Shown here: one piece after another, positions 16,777 to 24,834 of the stretch
How the letters are laid out: every line of letters begins with the position of its first letter
Numbering within the stretch: position 1 is the first letter of the stretch
Assembly (NCBI GenBank): GCA_006508105.1
Contig: QKPP01000266.1
Coordinates: 1-64,000, forward strand
Length of the DNA stretch: 64,000 nucleotides
Source of the DNA: Myxococcales bacterium FL481
GTDB taxonomy: Bacteria > Myxococcota_A > Polyangia > Nannocystales > Nannocystaceae
Reading direction: 5' to 3'
Program-made: the position numbers and the translations under genes
Notes under the pieces: generated by a model
Told to the model about the DNA's origin: nothing
Seen by the model: the letters and a program-made list of their open reading frames with translations, nothing else
The model's database searches: none

Positions 16777-18201
16777 CGCGCCGTCGAGCGGGTCGAACCA
16801 GCGCAGTTCTTTGGACATCGCGACCAGGGACTCGATGAGCTGGTTTTGCGTGGCTTGGGAAACCAGGGCCGACTCGAGCGCTTCAATCCTGTCTGTCACC
16901 GCGCGCTCGTTGAGCTTTTGCGAATGGCCCCAGTCCGACGCGCGGCGGGCCCGGTCCTCGTTCGGACCGGCAAGCGCGAGAAAATCCTGGCTCAGGGTCG
17001 ATTCGCGCTCGGCGTCGAACGCCGCGAGCCCGGCTGCGTCGGCGTAGATCACGGCCAGGGGTCGCGCTCGCTCCGGTTGAGGATCCGGCTCTTTGAGTAC
17101 GACCGCGAGGAAGGTTTTTCGAGCCTGGCTGCGGGCATCAGCCGCCTCGTCTGCGGTCATGCCCCACGAGCGCACGAGTTCTTCTTCCAACGTGGGCACC
17201 GCCGGGTCGTACTCGCTTTTGCGACTTCGCCACGCCCGGCCGATGATGCCAAACCGCGTCGAAAACAGCCGGTACACGCCGGGCAAGCGCAGCTCTTTGC
17301 CGTCGGGGCCGAAGTAGTCCGTGACTTGAACCAGTTGGTTTCCGCTGACAAAAAACGGCACGTGGAGGGTCAGGCGAAAACTCGCCGGTCGCTGATCCTC
17401 GTCCATCTGCCGACGCAGGCGCTGCGCTAGCTGGCCGACTTTGCGCGTGAGGTCATGCTGTCGCGCAAGATCGGCGTACGAGGCCATCGCCAAGTTGACC
17501 TCGTTGCGGAGGCTGACTTGGATGGCGAGTCGGCTGCGCTGGACGTCGCCTTCTCCCAAGTCCAGCGAGACCCACGGGGTCTTGATCGCGGTGAGCTTTT
17601 GACCGACCCGGGCGAAGAACTCACCGAGGCTGCGATCGGGTAGCGACGCGACGATGGCGAGCAACAACACCAGCAGGATCGTGGTCGTCGATCCGAGCCC
17701 TTGGTACAGCCGACCGGGCTCGGCGGCGAGGGTCTCGAGAAACGGGAGGTTCTGAGCGTCGAGGCTGCGAACCACTCGCTGGAGGGAGTTTGCGGCCGCA
17801 TGCAGGCGGTCGTCCGTGGGCTCGGCCGTCCGCCAGTCGTCGAGTCGGCGCACAAACTCGTCGTGGGCCCGTTCACTGGCGGACTCGGGTGGTTGTTGGC
17901 CCTTCGGCGTGGCGCCGCTGGCCACGGCGAGGCCGTCGGCCGCGTGCGCCAGGGCCCGCGCCCGGCGCTGGGTCTCTTGCGCGTCCCAGACCGCCTCATG
18001 GATCGTCTCGGCTGCGGTTCCGAGCGCGTGTCGCTGTTCGCTCGTGACGGTCGGGTACGCCTGCTGAACCAGCCACGTGTCCGCGACCAGCACCAGCGCG
18101 AGACCACCCGACAAGCATGCGAACAGCCGCACTCGGGGGTGGAGGAGGATCGCGGAGATCCGCTTGAGCCGGGCGCCCACCTGGCGAATATGGCACAGCA
18201 C
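16768..18201 (-). CDS. two-TM membrane protein of unknown function
   Basis: About 470 residues: an N-terminal hydrophobic segment (RLFACLSGGLALVLVADTWL), about 130 mostly helical extracytoplasmic residues rich in Ala/Arg/Glu, a second transmembrane segment (TTTILLVLLLAIVASLP) and a cytoplasmic domain of about 280 residues ending in a helical tail (NERAVTDRIEALESALVSQATQN). The topology resembles a two-TM receptor, but no HAMP, kinase or methyl-accepting motif is present. No ATG precedes the first membrane segment; GTG 18201, GTG 18180 or TTG 18213 are possible starts. It follows thpR by 46 nt on the same strand and may be co-transcribed. Confidence 0.6.
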   Translation of the reverse strand: MLCHIRQVGARLKRISAILLHPRVRLFACLSGGLALVLVADTWLVQQAYPTVTSEQRHALGTAAETIHEAVWDAQETQRRARALAHAADGLAVASGATPKGQQPPESASERAHDEFVRRLDDWRTAEPTDDRLHAAANSLQRVVRSLDAQNLPFLETLAAEPGRLYQGLGSTTTILLVLLLAIVASLPDRSLGEFFARVGQKLTAIKTPWVSLDLGEGDVQRSRLAIQVSLRNEVNLAMASYADLARQHDLTRKVGQLAQRLRRQMDEDQRPASFRLTLHVPFFVSGNQLVQVTDYFGPDGKELRLPGVYRLFSTRFGIIGRAWRSRKSEYDPAVPTLEEELVRSWGMTADEAADARSQARKTFLAVVLKEPDPQPERARPLAVIYADAAGLAAFDAERESTLSQDFLALAGPNEDRARRASDWGHSQKLNERAVTDRIEALESALVSQATQNQLIESLVAMSKELRWFDPLDGASR

Positions 18202-18247
18202 GATGGCGCGCAAGCGAACTTCGTGGCCGGGAGGGAGCGGTGTCGGG

Positions 18248-18787
18248 TCACCCGAGCCGGAAGACCGCTCGCCGGTAGTACCGAGCCCCCCGCGGGGACA
18301 ACACGCTCTCGTAGAGCGCGAATTCGTCGATTTCGAACGACGCGGTGGAAAACGCCCCGTAGCGTACGACATACGAACCGACGGCGTCGGCGTGGGTCCG
18401 GGCCGCGAGCCGGGCCAACGTGACGTGGGGACGGTACTTGCGGCGTTCAAACTCCACCCCGACGCCCGTCAGGGCTCGGTCCACGCCGCGTTTGAGCGCA
18501 GCGAGCTCGCCCGCCGGCTCCACGCCGGTCCACACCACGCGCGGGGGGCCGGATGTCGGGAACACGCCACAACCGGCCAATCGCACGGCGAACCCCGAGT
18601 GCTCGACTTCACCGAGGGCGTCGACGACGGCCGCCAGCTCGCCGCCCCCCAGCTCGCCGATGAACGTCAGCGTCACGTGCAGGCCGTCTGGATCGACCCA
18701 GCGTGCGCGGGGGATACCGCCTTGCATGAGCGTCAATCGGTCGCGGACAGCGGAGGGGAGCCCGCAGGCGACAAACGTTCGCGTCAT
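18248..18787 (-). CDS. thpR: RNA 2',3'-cyclic phosphodiesterase (ThpR/LigT family)
   Basis: A 179-residue 2H phosphoesterase. Both catalytic H-x-T-x motifs are present (HVTLTF near residue 38 and HVTLAR near 120), separated by about 80 residues as expected. The N-terminus MTRTFVACGLP and the tail LYESVLSPRGARYY match the ThpR subfamily. The enzyme hydrolyses 2',3'-cyclic phosphate ends of RNA to 2'-phosphates and can catalyse 2'-5' ligation. It starts at ATG 18787. Confidence 0.9.
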   Translation of the reverse strand: MTRTFVACGLPSAVRDRLTLMQGGIPRARWVDPDGLHVTLTFIGELGGGELAAVVDALGEVEHSGFAVRLAGCGVFPTSGPPRVVWTGVEPAGELAALKRGVDRALTGVGVEFERRKYRPHVTLARLAARTHADAVGSYVVRYGAFSTASFEIDEFALYESVLSPRGARYYRRAVFRLG

Positions 18788-19092
18788 GACTGCAGCCTAC
18801 CAGCCGGCGACTCGCTCAGGTCCCAGCTCGGACTGGGGGCGCGGTGCCAAGCGCTGGCGTGGCCGCCGGGGGCCTAACCTGTCGGGTTCACCTCCGCGGC
18901 GGGCCAGTCTCGCCCCCGTCACCCGTGCCGAGCGGTTCGACCCGCGGGTCGTGGTCTGCCCCCCGCGGGCCGCGGCGGTGTCGGGTTCTCGATCTTGTCG
19001 CGGGGTCGGCCCGCGCTGGTGTCGCCGTCGCCGTCGCCGTCGAATCGTGCCAAAACCTCGAGGCAGGAGACAAACCGCCCCGCAGCCGCGAC

Positions 19093-19115
19093 TTGCACAT
19101 GCAAACGGCTTGCAC
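19093..19115 (+). promoter_or_regulatory. candidate metal-regulator operator (nested TTGCA/TGCAA inverted repeats)
   Basis: Between 19093 and 19115 the pentamer TTGCA and its complement TGCAA occur three times: TTGCA-CA-TGCAA (19093-19104) and TGCAA-N5-TTGCA (19100-19114). The hexamer TTGCAC also forms a direct repeat with a 17-bp period. The element lies 20-42 nt upstream of the COG0523 start codon. COG0523 genes near ribosomal-protein paralogues are often Zur targets, so this may be a Zur-type box, although the sequence does not match the familiar proteobacterial or actinobacterial consensus. Confidence 0.45.
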
Positions 19116-19134
19116 GTATAACCCCGTGATTCCG

Positions 19135-20376
19135 ATGACCGAGAGCTCGCAGATTCATGCCGACCGTGCGCGTCTCCCTGTAACCGTCTTATCAGGATTC
19201 CTCGGGGCGGGAAAGACCACACTTCTCAACCAGGTGCTGTGCAACCGGGAGGGTCGTCGCGTGGCGGTGATTGTGAACGACATGAGCGAAGTCAACATCG
19301 ACGCTGCGCTCGTCGAGCGTGGCGGCGCCGAGCTCTCGCGCACGGAGGAAAAGCTGGTCGAGATGTCGAACGGTTGCATCTGTTGCACCCTTCGCGATGA
19401 CCTGCTCGCCGAGGTCTCCCGGCTCGCGCAACAAGGTCGCTTTGACTATCTTCTCATCGAGTCCACCGGGATCTCCGAGCCCATTCCCGTCGCGCAGACG
19501 TTCACGTTCGAAGACGAAAGCGGGGTGAGTCTGAGCGACGTATCACGGCTCGACACCATGGTCACGGTCGTGGATACGGCGAGTTTCCTGCGGGACTACA
19601 AAGCCGCCGACGCACTCCAGGATCGTGGCGAGTCACTCGGAGACGACGATCATCGCACCGTGACCGACCTGCTGATCGAGCAGATCGAGTTTGCCAACGT
19701 CATCGTGCTCAACAAGCTCGATCTCGTCAGCGAGGCCCAGGCGCTCGAGACCCAAGCCATCGTCTCGGCCCTCAACCCCGGTGCGAAGGTCCTCACGGCG
19801 ACGCAAGGCCAAGTTCCCCTCGACCATGTGCTCGACACGGGGTTGTTCGACTACGACACGGCGGCCAGCTCCGCGGGATGGATACGCGAGCTCAACCGCG
19901 AGCACACGCCAGAGACCGAGGCGTACGGCATCTCGAGCTTCACCTACCGCAGCTCACAGCCGTTCGACGCCGAGAAGCTGTGGGCGTTTCTGCACGACGA
20001 GGAAAACTGGCGGGGCGTCCTGCGATCGAAGGGGTTTTTTTGGGTCGCGGCGGATCATCGGGTGGCCTACGAGTGGGCGCAAGCGGGCGGCGTGAGTAGC
20101 GTCAACCCCGGCGGGATGTGGTGGGCGGCCGTGCCTCGCACCCACTGGCACCAGCCCGATGGGGAGCGGCCAGATCAGCAGCCGGGCTGGCACCCTCGCT
20201 ACGGTGATCGGGTCCAGCAAGTGGTGTTCATCGGCCAGGGCCTCGACGAGGCCGGGCTGCGGGCCCGCCTCGACGCGTGCCTGCTCGACAAGCGCCTGGC
20301 CGCGGCGCACAGCAAGGACTGGGCGCAGCTGCGCAACCCGTTTCCGAAACTGGAGACGACCGGCGCATCGACGTGA
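19135..20376 (+). CDS. COG0523-family GTPase / zinc metallochaperone (CobW-YciC-ZigA type)
   Basis: A 413-residue P-loop GTPase. The Walker A motif GFLGAGKTT occupies residues 21-29, the metal-binding C-x-C-C motif ([13 protein letters not shown]) residues 81-84, followed by ESTGISEP and the guanine-specificity motif NKLD. The C-terminal half is the CobW_C domain. The family delivers zinc or other metals to client proteins, and members beside cysteine-free ribosomal proteins are usually zinc-starvation induced. The start ATG 19135 is preceded by the TTGCA operator candidate; GTG 19126 is an alternative. Downstream, same-strand neighbours are the Cys-free L33 and a PhnDCE-like importer. The C-terminal length exceeds short YjiA proteins and fits the ZigA/YciC group. 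Confidence 0.9.
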   Translation: MTESSQIHADRARLPVTVLSGFLGAGKTTLLNQVLCNREGRRVAVIVNDMSEVNIDAALVERGGAELSRTEEKLVEMSNGCICCTLRDDLLAEVSRLAQQGRFDYLLIESTGISEPIPVAQTFTFEDESGVSLSDVSRLDTMVTVVDTASFLRDYKAADALQDRGESLGDDDHRTVTDLLIEQIEFANVIVLNKLDLVSEAQALETQAIVSALNPGAKVLTATQGQVPLDHVLDTGLFDYDTAASSAGWIRELNREHTPETEAYGISSFTYRSSQPFDAEKLWAFLHDEENWRGVLRSKGFFWVAADHRVAYEWAQAGGVSSVNPGGMWWAAVPRTHWHQPDGERPDQQPGWHPRYGDRVQQVVFIGQGLDEAGLRARLDACLLDKRLAAAHSKDWAQLRNPFPKLETTGAST

Positions 20377-20522
20377 ACCCGCCGACGGTGCCGCCGCACG
20401 GGCGGACCTCTCCGAACTGGTCAGAGCCCACCGAGATCGGCTAGGGTGTCGCGCTCTCGCGGCCGGCTCCGAGAAGCGACCCAACCCTCCACCCCCCGAG
20501 CACGAAAGCAGCGAACAAGACC

Positions 20523-20687
20523 ATGGCGACCAAGGGCAACCGAATCATCGTGAAGATCGTCTCCGAAGGCGGCACCGGCTTCTTCTACTCCACCATGAAG
20601 AACAAACGGAACAGCCCCGATCGGCTGCGGCTTCGCAAGTACGATCCCAAGCTGCGCAAGCACGTCATGTTCAAAGAGTCCAAGTAG
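20523..20687 (+). CDS. rpmG: 50S ribosomal protein L33, cysteine-free (C-minus) form
   Basis: A 54-residue protein beginning [11 protein letters not shown], with the L33 core [12 protein letters not shown] and the C-terminal [14 protein letters not shown]33 exists in zinc-ribbon forms (two CxxC pairs) and zinc-free forms; this copy has no cysteine at all. Myxobacteria usually also carry a Cys-containing L33 elsewhere (family knowledge). Beside a COG0523 GTPase, the C-minus form fits a zinc-sparing paralogue. It lies 146 nt after the GTPase stop and is followed 5 nt after its own stop by a hairpin. Confidence 0.9.
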   Translation: MATKGNRIIVKIVSEGGTGFFYSTMKNKRNSPDRLRLRKYDPKLRKHVMFKESK

Positions 20688-20692
20688 CCGCG

Positions 20693-20713
20693 CCGGCACG
20701 AGATGTGCGCCGG
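20693..20713 (+). terminator. hairpin immediately after rpmG
   Basis: CCGGCAC pairs with GTGC(g)CCGG around a 5-nt GAGAT loop, a 7- to 8-bp stem with one bulged G, starting 5 nt after the L33 stop codon. No U-tract follows, so it may be a weak or Rho-assisted terminator or an mRNA 3'-end structure separating rpmG from the downstream transporter operon. Confidence 0.4.
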
Positions 20714-20846
20714 GCGCGGGCGCGACCGCGTCGGCCATCAGATTTACCGATACGCTGACGTCTGGCTATCGGATCGAGAGATTGCGTCGGTGTCCGTCTG
20801 GGGTGCGAGGTTGCACCATCAGAACGCCGCCTCGTAGCCTGAGGCG

Positions 20847-21875
20847 ATGCGGTTGTACCTGGTGCTCGTCTCGCTGGTGCTCGGCTGTTTGCTCGGGACG
20901 TCGTCGGCGTGCAGGGGCCCACAAGAGGCACCCGAGGAGTCAGCGACGGCCGCGGCCGGATCGGCGGCATCGTCAGGACCGCACGAGGAGGCCCGCCCGG
21001 CCGGCGAGGACCCTTCGCCGCTGCGGTTCTCCGGCATTCCGGACAGCGACAAGGCCAAGCTCACCCAGATGTACGCGGTCGTGGCCGACTACCTGACGAC
21101 CGCTCTCGGGCGCTCGGTCACGTACGTGCATGTCCCCGACTACACGGGGGCCGTGACCGCGCTCGCCGCGAACAAGGTCGACTTCGTTTGGCTCGGCGGG
21201 GTGACGGCCGTGCAGGCCGAAGCGCGGACCCGAGGGCAAGTCGAGTATGTGGCGACCCGCGAGGCCGATCTGAAGTTTCGCTCGTACCTGGTGGCCAACG
21301 CCGCGGTCGTCGCCCAGGGACGGTTCTCCCCAGCGCCGCAACCGTTGGCTCCGATGCCGTTGGCTGATCTCGCGGCGTTACGCTCCGGGTTGGCGCAGTC
21401 GTCGTTTTCCTTCGGGGCCAAGAGCTCCACGTCGGGTCACATCATGCCGCGCTACTTCCTCTCGTCACCGGCGGTCGGGTTCGACGTCGATGGGGGCTTT
21501 CGCGGACGGGTGAACTACCAGCTCCAAGGGGGACATCGCGCGACGCTTAGCGCCGTCGCGTCGGGGGCCGTCGATGCCGGCGTGTTGAACTACAAGACGT
21601 GGGAGGGGGCCGACGACGAGACCAAGCGTCAGGCGCCCGTGGTGTACGTGACCCCGGAGTACGTCGACTACGTGGTCGTGGCGCACGATCGCATGGGCGT
21701 CGCGACCATCGCCGCTTTGCGCGACGCGTTGGTCTCACTCGACGAGGCTCAGCCGCAGCACGCTGCCGTGCTCGCGGCGTTTAGCGCCAAGCGGTTCGTG
21801 GCCGCCGACGCGGCTCAGTGGTCTGGGATTCGCAAGGTGGTGCAGGAGCTCACCGCGGCCGGGGCGTTGAACTAG
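20847..21875 (+). CDS. PhnD-like ABC transporter substrate-binding lipoprotein (putative selenate/oxyanion type)
   Basis: A 342-residue lipoprotein with two possible lipoboxes (VLGC at Cys14 or SSAC at Cys22), a low-complexity linker and a PhnD-fold domain. Diagnostic blocks are LRFSGIPDSDKAKLTQMY, VPDYTGAVTALAANKVDFVW, FGAKSSTSGHIMPRYFL (the anion-binding S-S-T-S-G loop) and AVDAGVLNYKTWE. These match, from memory, the subgroup annotated as putative selenate ABC transporter binding protein rather than phosphonate-binding PhnD. A GAGG site lies 5 nt upstream of the ATG. Its stop overlaps the ATPase start (TAGTG). The ligand identity is inferred. Confidence 0.85.
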   Translation: MRLYLVLVSLVLGCLLGTSSACRGPQEAPEESATAAAGSAASSGPHEEARPAGEDPSPLRFSGIPDSDKAKLTQMYAVVADYLTTALGRSVTYVHVPDYTGAVTALAANKVDFVWLGGVTAVQAEARTRGQVEYVATREADLKFRSYLVANAAVVAQGRFSPAPQPLAPMPLADLAALRSGLAQSSFSFGAKSSTSGHIMPRYFLSSPAVGFDVDGGFRGRVNYQLQGGHRATLSAVASGAVDAGVLNYKTWEGADDETKRQAPVVYVTPEYVDYVVVAHDRMGVATIAALRDALVSLDEAQPQHAAVLAAFSAKRFVAADAAQWSGIRKVVQELTAAGALN

Positions 21876-22663
21876 TGCGCCCGTGGGTCGAGCTCGATGC
21901 GGTGTCGCAAGTGTACGCGGGGTCGACGGTGTTGCGAGAGGTCTCGCTGTCGCTTACCGCGGGCGAGCGCGTCGCGTTGATCGGCCCCTCTGGGGCGGGC
22001 AAGACCACGATGCTGCGCCTCATGACCGGCGCACTGCCGCCGTCGCGCGGTCGGGTGAATCTGTTCGGTGAAGACACGGCGACGCTTCGGGGACGGAGGC
22101 TTCGGCGAGCGCGTCGCCGGGTCGGCATGCTGTACCAACGCGACAACCTGATCCCGCAGTTGCGGGTGGTGCACAACGTGGCGATGGGGCGACTGTGCGA
22201 GTGGAGCCGGCTGCGGGCACTTTGGTCGCTGATTTGGCCGCAGCAACTCGGCGACATTCGAGCTGCCCTGGACCAAGTCGAACTCGCCCATCGGGTGTGG
22301 GACTACCCCGCCACGTTGTCAGGTGGGGAGGCGCAGCGGGTGGCGATCGCCCGGCTGCTACTGCAAGACCCAGACGTGCTGTTGGCGGACGAGCCGGCGA
22401 GTGCGTTGGACGTTCGTTTGGCGGCTGACGTGGTCACGCGGTTGAGTGACCTCGCCGCCGCGGCGGGCAAGGCCCTCGTGGTCAGTTTGCACGCCCTCGA
22501 GCTCTTGGGCCCCGCGTTCACCCGCGTGGTGGCGTTGCGCGACGGTCAGATCTGCTGGCAGGGTCCGGTGGCAGCCTGGCACGAGGGACTGGTGCGACAC
22601 GTGTTCGGGGTTTCGCCCGATCCCTCGGAGCGGGCCGGCGTGTCAGGGCATGACCGCCTCTGA
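21875..22663 (+). CDS. ABC transporter ATP-binding protein (PhnC-like)
   Basis: A 262-residue ABC ATPase: Walker A GPSGAGKTT, Q-loop region MLYQRDNLIPQL, signature LSGGEAQRVAIAR, Walker B DVLLADEP and the H-loop VVSLHALEL. The PhnC subfamily is suggested by the neighbours and by the NVAMGRL...RALWSLIWPQQ stretch, similar to PhnC proteins. Translation starts at GTG 21875, overlapping the TAG stop of the binding protein. The 3' end overlaps the permease gene by 14 nt, so the three subunits are translationally coupled. Confidence 0.9.
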   Translation: MRPWVELDAVSQVYAGSTVLREVSLSLTAGERVALIGPSGAGKTTMLRLMTGALPPSRGRVNLFGEDTATLRGRRLRRARRRVGMLYQRDNLIPQLRVVHNVAMGRLCEWSRLRALWSLIWPQQLGDIRAALDQVELAHRVWDYPATLSGGEAQRVAIARLLLQDPDVLLADEPASALDVRLAADVVTRLSDLAAAAGKALVVSLHALELLGPAFTRVVALRDGQICWQGPVAAWHEGLVRHVFGVSPDPSERAGVSGHDRL

Positions 22664-24383
22664 GTCATCGCGTGGACCGTCGGCGAGCTCGCAAGTCGCG
22701 GATCGCCCGGTGCGACCGTACGCGACCGCGGCGTTGGTGCTGATCGGCTTGGTCGCCGCGGGGTGGTCCCTTGACGGCGACTTCAGTTGGCTGGCGACCC
22801 CGGCCGGGCGCGCTGACGCGTGGTCGCGACTGACGACATTTCTCGCCGCATTCAAAGCTCCCGACTTCGCTCCCGACACCCTACGCCTGGGCTTGCGGTT
22901 GACCGGCACGACCCTCAGTGTCGCCGCGTGGGGAACGGCCCTCGGCGTGGTCTTGGCGTACGTGCTCGCGCTGGGGGCCAGCGAGGCCGTGATGGCCCCG
23001 AACCCGACGGCGCGGCGGTGGGGGAACACGCCGCGCCGCCTCTGCGTGGAAGCGTGTCGCCTTGGGCTCGATGCCATGCGTGGCATCCCGGATTTCGCGT
23101 GGGCACTGCTGATTTTGACCGTGCCGGGCCCCGGACCCATCACCGGCGTATTGGCGTTGGCGATCTCGGTGGCGGGTACGTTGGGCCGCGTCTACAGCGA
23201 GTTGTGGGATAGCATCGATCCCCAGCGGTACGCGGCCGTGACCGCCACCGGCGGCGGACGGCTAGCTACCTTTCTGTTTGGGATTCAACCTCTCGCGGCC
23301 CGATCGATGTTGTCTTACACGCTGATGCGGGGCGAATGCACAGTTCGCAACGCGTCGGTCATTGGAGTCGTGGGGGGCGGCGGACTGGGCGGTCAGCTCT
23401 TCGAAGAGTTCAATTATGGTCATTACGAACGGGTGGCCACCTATCTGTTGTTTCTTGTGGCCTTGACCGCGGGGGTAGACCTCGCGACCAATGCTCTGCG
23501 CCGTCGCTTGCTCGCGCTACCCGACGATGGCGACCTTCGAGTATCCCTGCGGCGGCGACTCGAAGTGGGCTTCGTGTTGCTCGCGGGGCTCGCCGCCGCG
23601 GCCGTGGGATTGGCCGATGCGGGGCGGGTTGCGTGGGGGGAGGTCCATCGGGTCGAATGGAGCTTTCTGCGCGACACACTGGCGGGATTGGTTCATCTCG
23701 ATCTCAGTGGGTCCACGCTGACCGACGCGTTCGGTGGCGTGGGCCTGCCGCTAGCCTTGGCCGCGATCGCGACCTCCGGCTCCGCGCTCGGCGCTGCGGC
23801 GCTGTCGGGGCTGGGATCGGTGGGACTGCAGCTCCAGTTGCCATTCGATGGGGCGGCGATCAACGATCGTCTCGTGCGGACCCGTCGGTGGGCTCTGGTC
23901 TTGGTGGCGCGGGGCATCGCGTTGGTGTTGCGAGCATTGCCAGATGTGGCGTGGCTCCTCCTCGCGGCGAGCTGCTTTCGGCTGGGGGTCGTCGCGGGCG
24001 TGGCTGCAGTCTCACTGCATTCCATGGGCATCTTGGCCCGGGTCTTTGTCGAGATTGTCGATGATATCCCGCCACCCCGCTTCGAGCCCTTTTCGTCAGG
24101 GAGTCGGACCACGGCCTTCGCCTATGTGGCCATGCCAACGGCGCTACGAAACTGGCGAACGTACGCAGTTATCCAGTTCGAAGCGAACGTCCGAGCCGGC
24201 CTGGTGCTGGGTATCGTGGGCATCGGCGGGCTGGGGGACGCTTTTCATACGAGTTTGAGCTACTGGAACCTGCCGCGAGCGGGTACTTTTTTGCTGGCGA
24301 TGGTGGTGCTGACGACCGTGATCGACCGGATCAGTCGTCGCATTCGAGCGGGTCACTTGGCGCATCCCGGGCGCTCGTACTGA
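22650..24383 (+). CDS. ABC transporter permease, tandem-fused PhnE-like (577 aa)
   Basis: Two PhnE-type permease domains are fused in one chain. The first (about residues 75-285) has TM helices such as LSVAAWGTALGVVLAYVLAL, the coupling segment RYAAVTATGGGRLATFLFGI and VVGGGGLGG. The second (about 350-575) repeats the plan, with a degenerate EAA-like loop (FAYVAMPTALRNWRTYA) and GIVGIGGLGD. A single fused permease can replace the usual homodimer or two-gene arrangement. ATG 22650 lies inside the ATPase gene. The gene ends the operon. Confidence 0.9.
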   Translation: MTASESSRGPSASSQVADRPVRPYATAALVLIGLVAAGWSLDGDFSWLATPAGRADAWSRLTTFLAAFKAPDFAPDTLRLGLRLTGTTLSVAAWGTALGVVLAYVLALGASEAVMAPNPTARRWGNTPRRLCVEACRLGLDAMRGIPDFAWALLILTVPGPGPITGVLALAISVAGTLGRVYSELWDSIDPQRYAAVTATGGGRLATFLFGIQPLAARSMLSYTLMRGECTVRNASVIGVVGGGGLGGQLFEEFNYGHYERVATYLLFLVALTAGVDLATNALRRRLLALPDDGDLRVSLRRRLEVGFVLLAGLAAAAVGLADAGRVAWGEVHRVEWSFLRDTLAGLVHLDLSGSTLTDAFGGVGLPLALAAIATSGSALGAAALSGLGSVGLQLQLPFDGAAINDRLVRTRRWALVLVARGIALVLRALPDVAWLLLAASCFRLGVVAGVAAVSLHSMGILARVFVEIVDDIPPPRFEPFSSGSRTTAFAYVAMPTALRNWRTYAVIQFEANVRAGLVLGIVGIGGLGDAFHTSLSYWNLPRAGTFLLAMVVLTTVIDRISRRIRAGHLAHPGRSY

Positions 24384-24834
24384 GCGATCGCGCCGGACCG
24401 CATGTCGCGGATGCCGGGAGTCCCGAGGCCGCGCGGCTGCGGCTTGGCCGTGCTTGTGGGCATTTGGGTCGGTTGAGTCGGCCGTTTGGGGTGGCTCGAT
24501 TCACCAACCGTTGCCGCGCGGCCTCGGGCTCCATCGGAGTGCGGGGACAGCACGGCCCTTGCTCCAAGCCACCGCAACTCACGTCAACGGGTAGTAACAG
24601 CAGGAACGGTTGTCTGTGCTGCCGCGAAGACGGCAGTTGGCACACGAAACTCACGGGGGGCGCCACGCCGGCCCGGTTGCTGGCGCGGTACGGGCTGCTC
24701 GATTGGTTGAGCGAGGCCGCACAGACGTGACGACGCGGTGACGTGTAGACGCCGCCAAACGGCCGGACGGGACGAGCGCGAGGGTTGTTGCTAGGAGCCG
24801 CAATACCTACCATCACACACACCCCGATTTGACT
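24384..24834. other. intergenic region, no supported gene
   Basis: This 451-bp gap lies between the importer operon and the TPR/lipoprotein/kinase cluster, all on the plus strand. A plus-strand frame at 24464-24730 contains NGCLCCREDG but has no start-site support and a composition unlike its neighbours. I see no hairpin with a T-tract or promoter that I would defend. Confidence 0.4.

Noticed and set aside
24464-24730. 88-codon plus-strand frame with NGCLCCREDG, resembling the CxCC of COG0523
   Set aside because: No ribosome site or domain, and composition is unlike neighbouring genes; the similarity is limited to a few residues.
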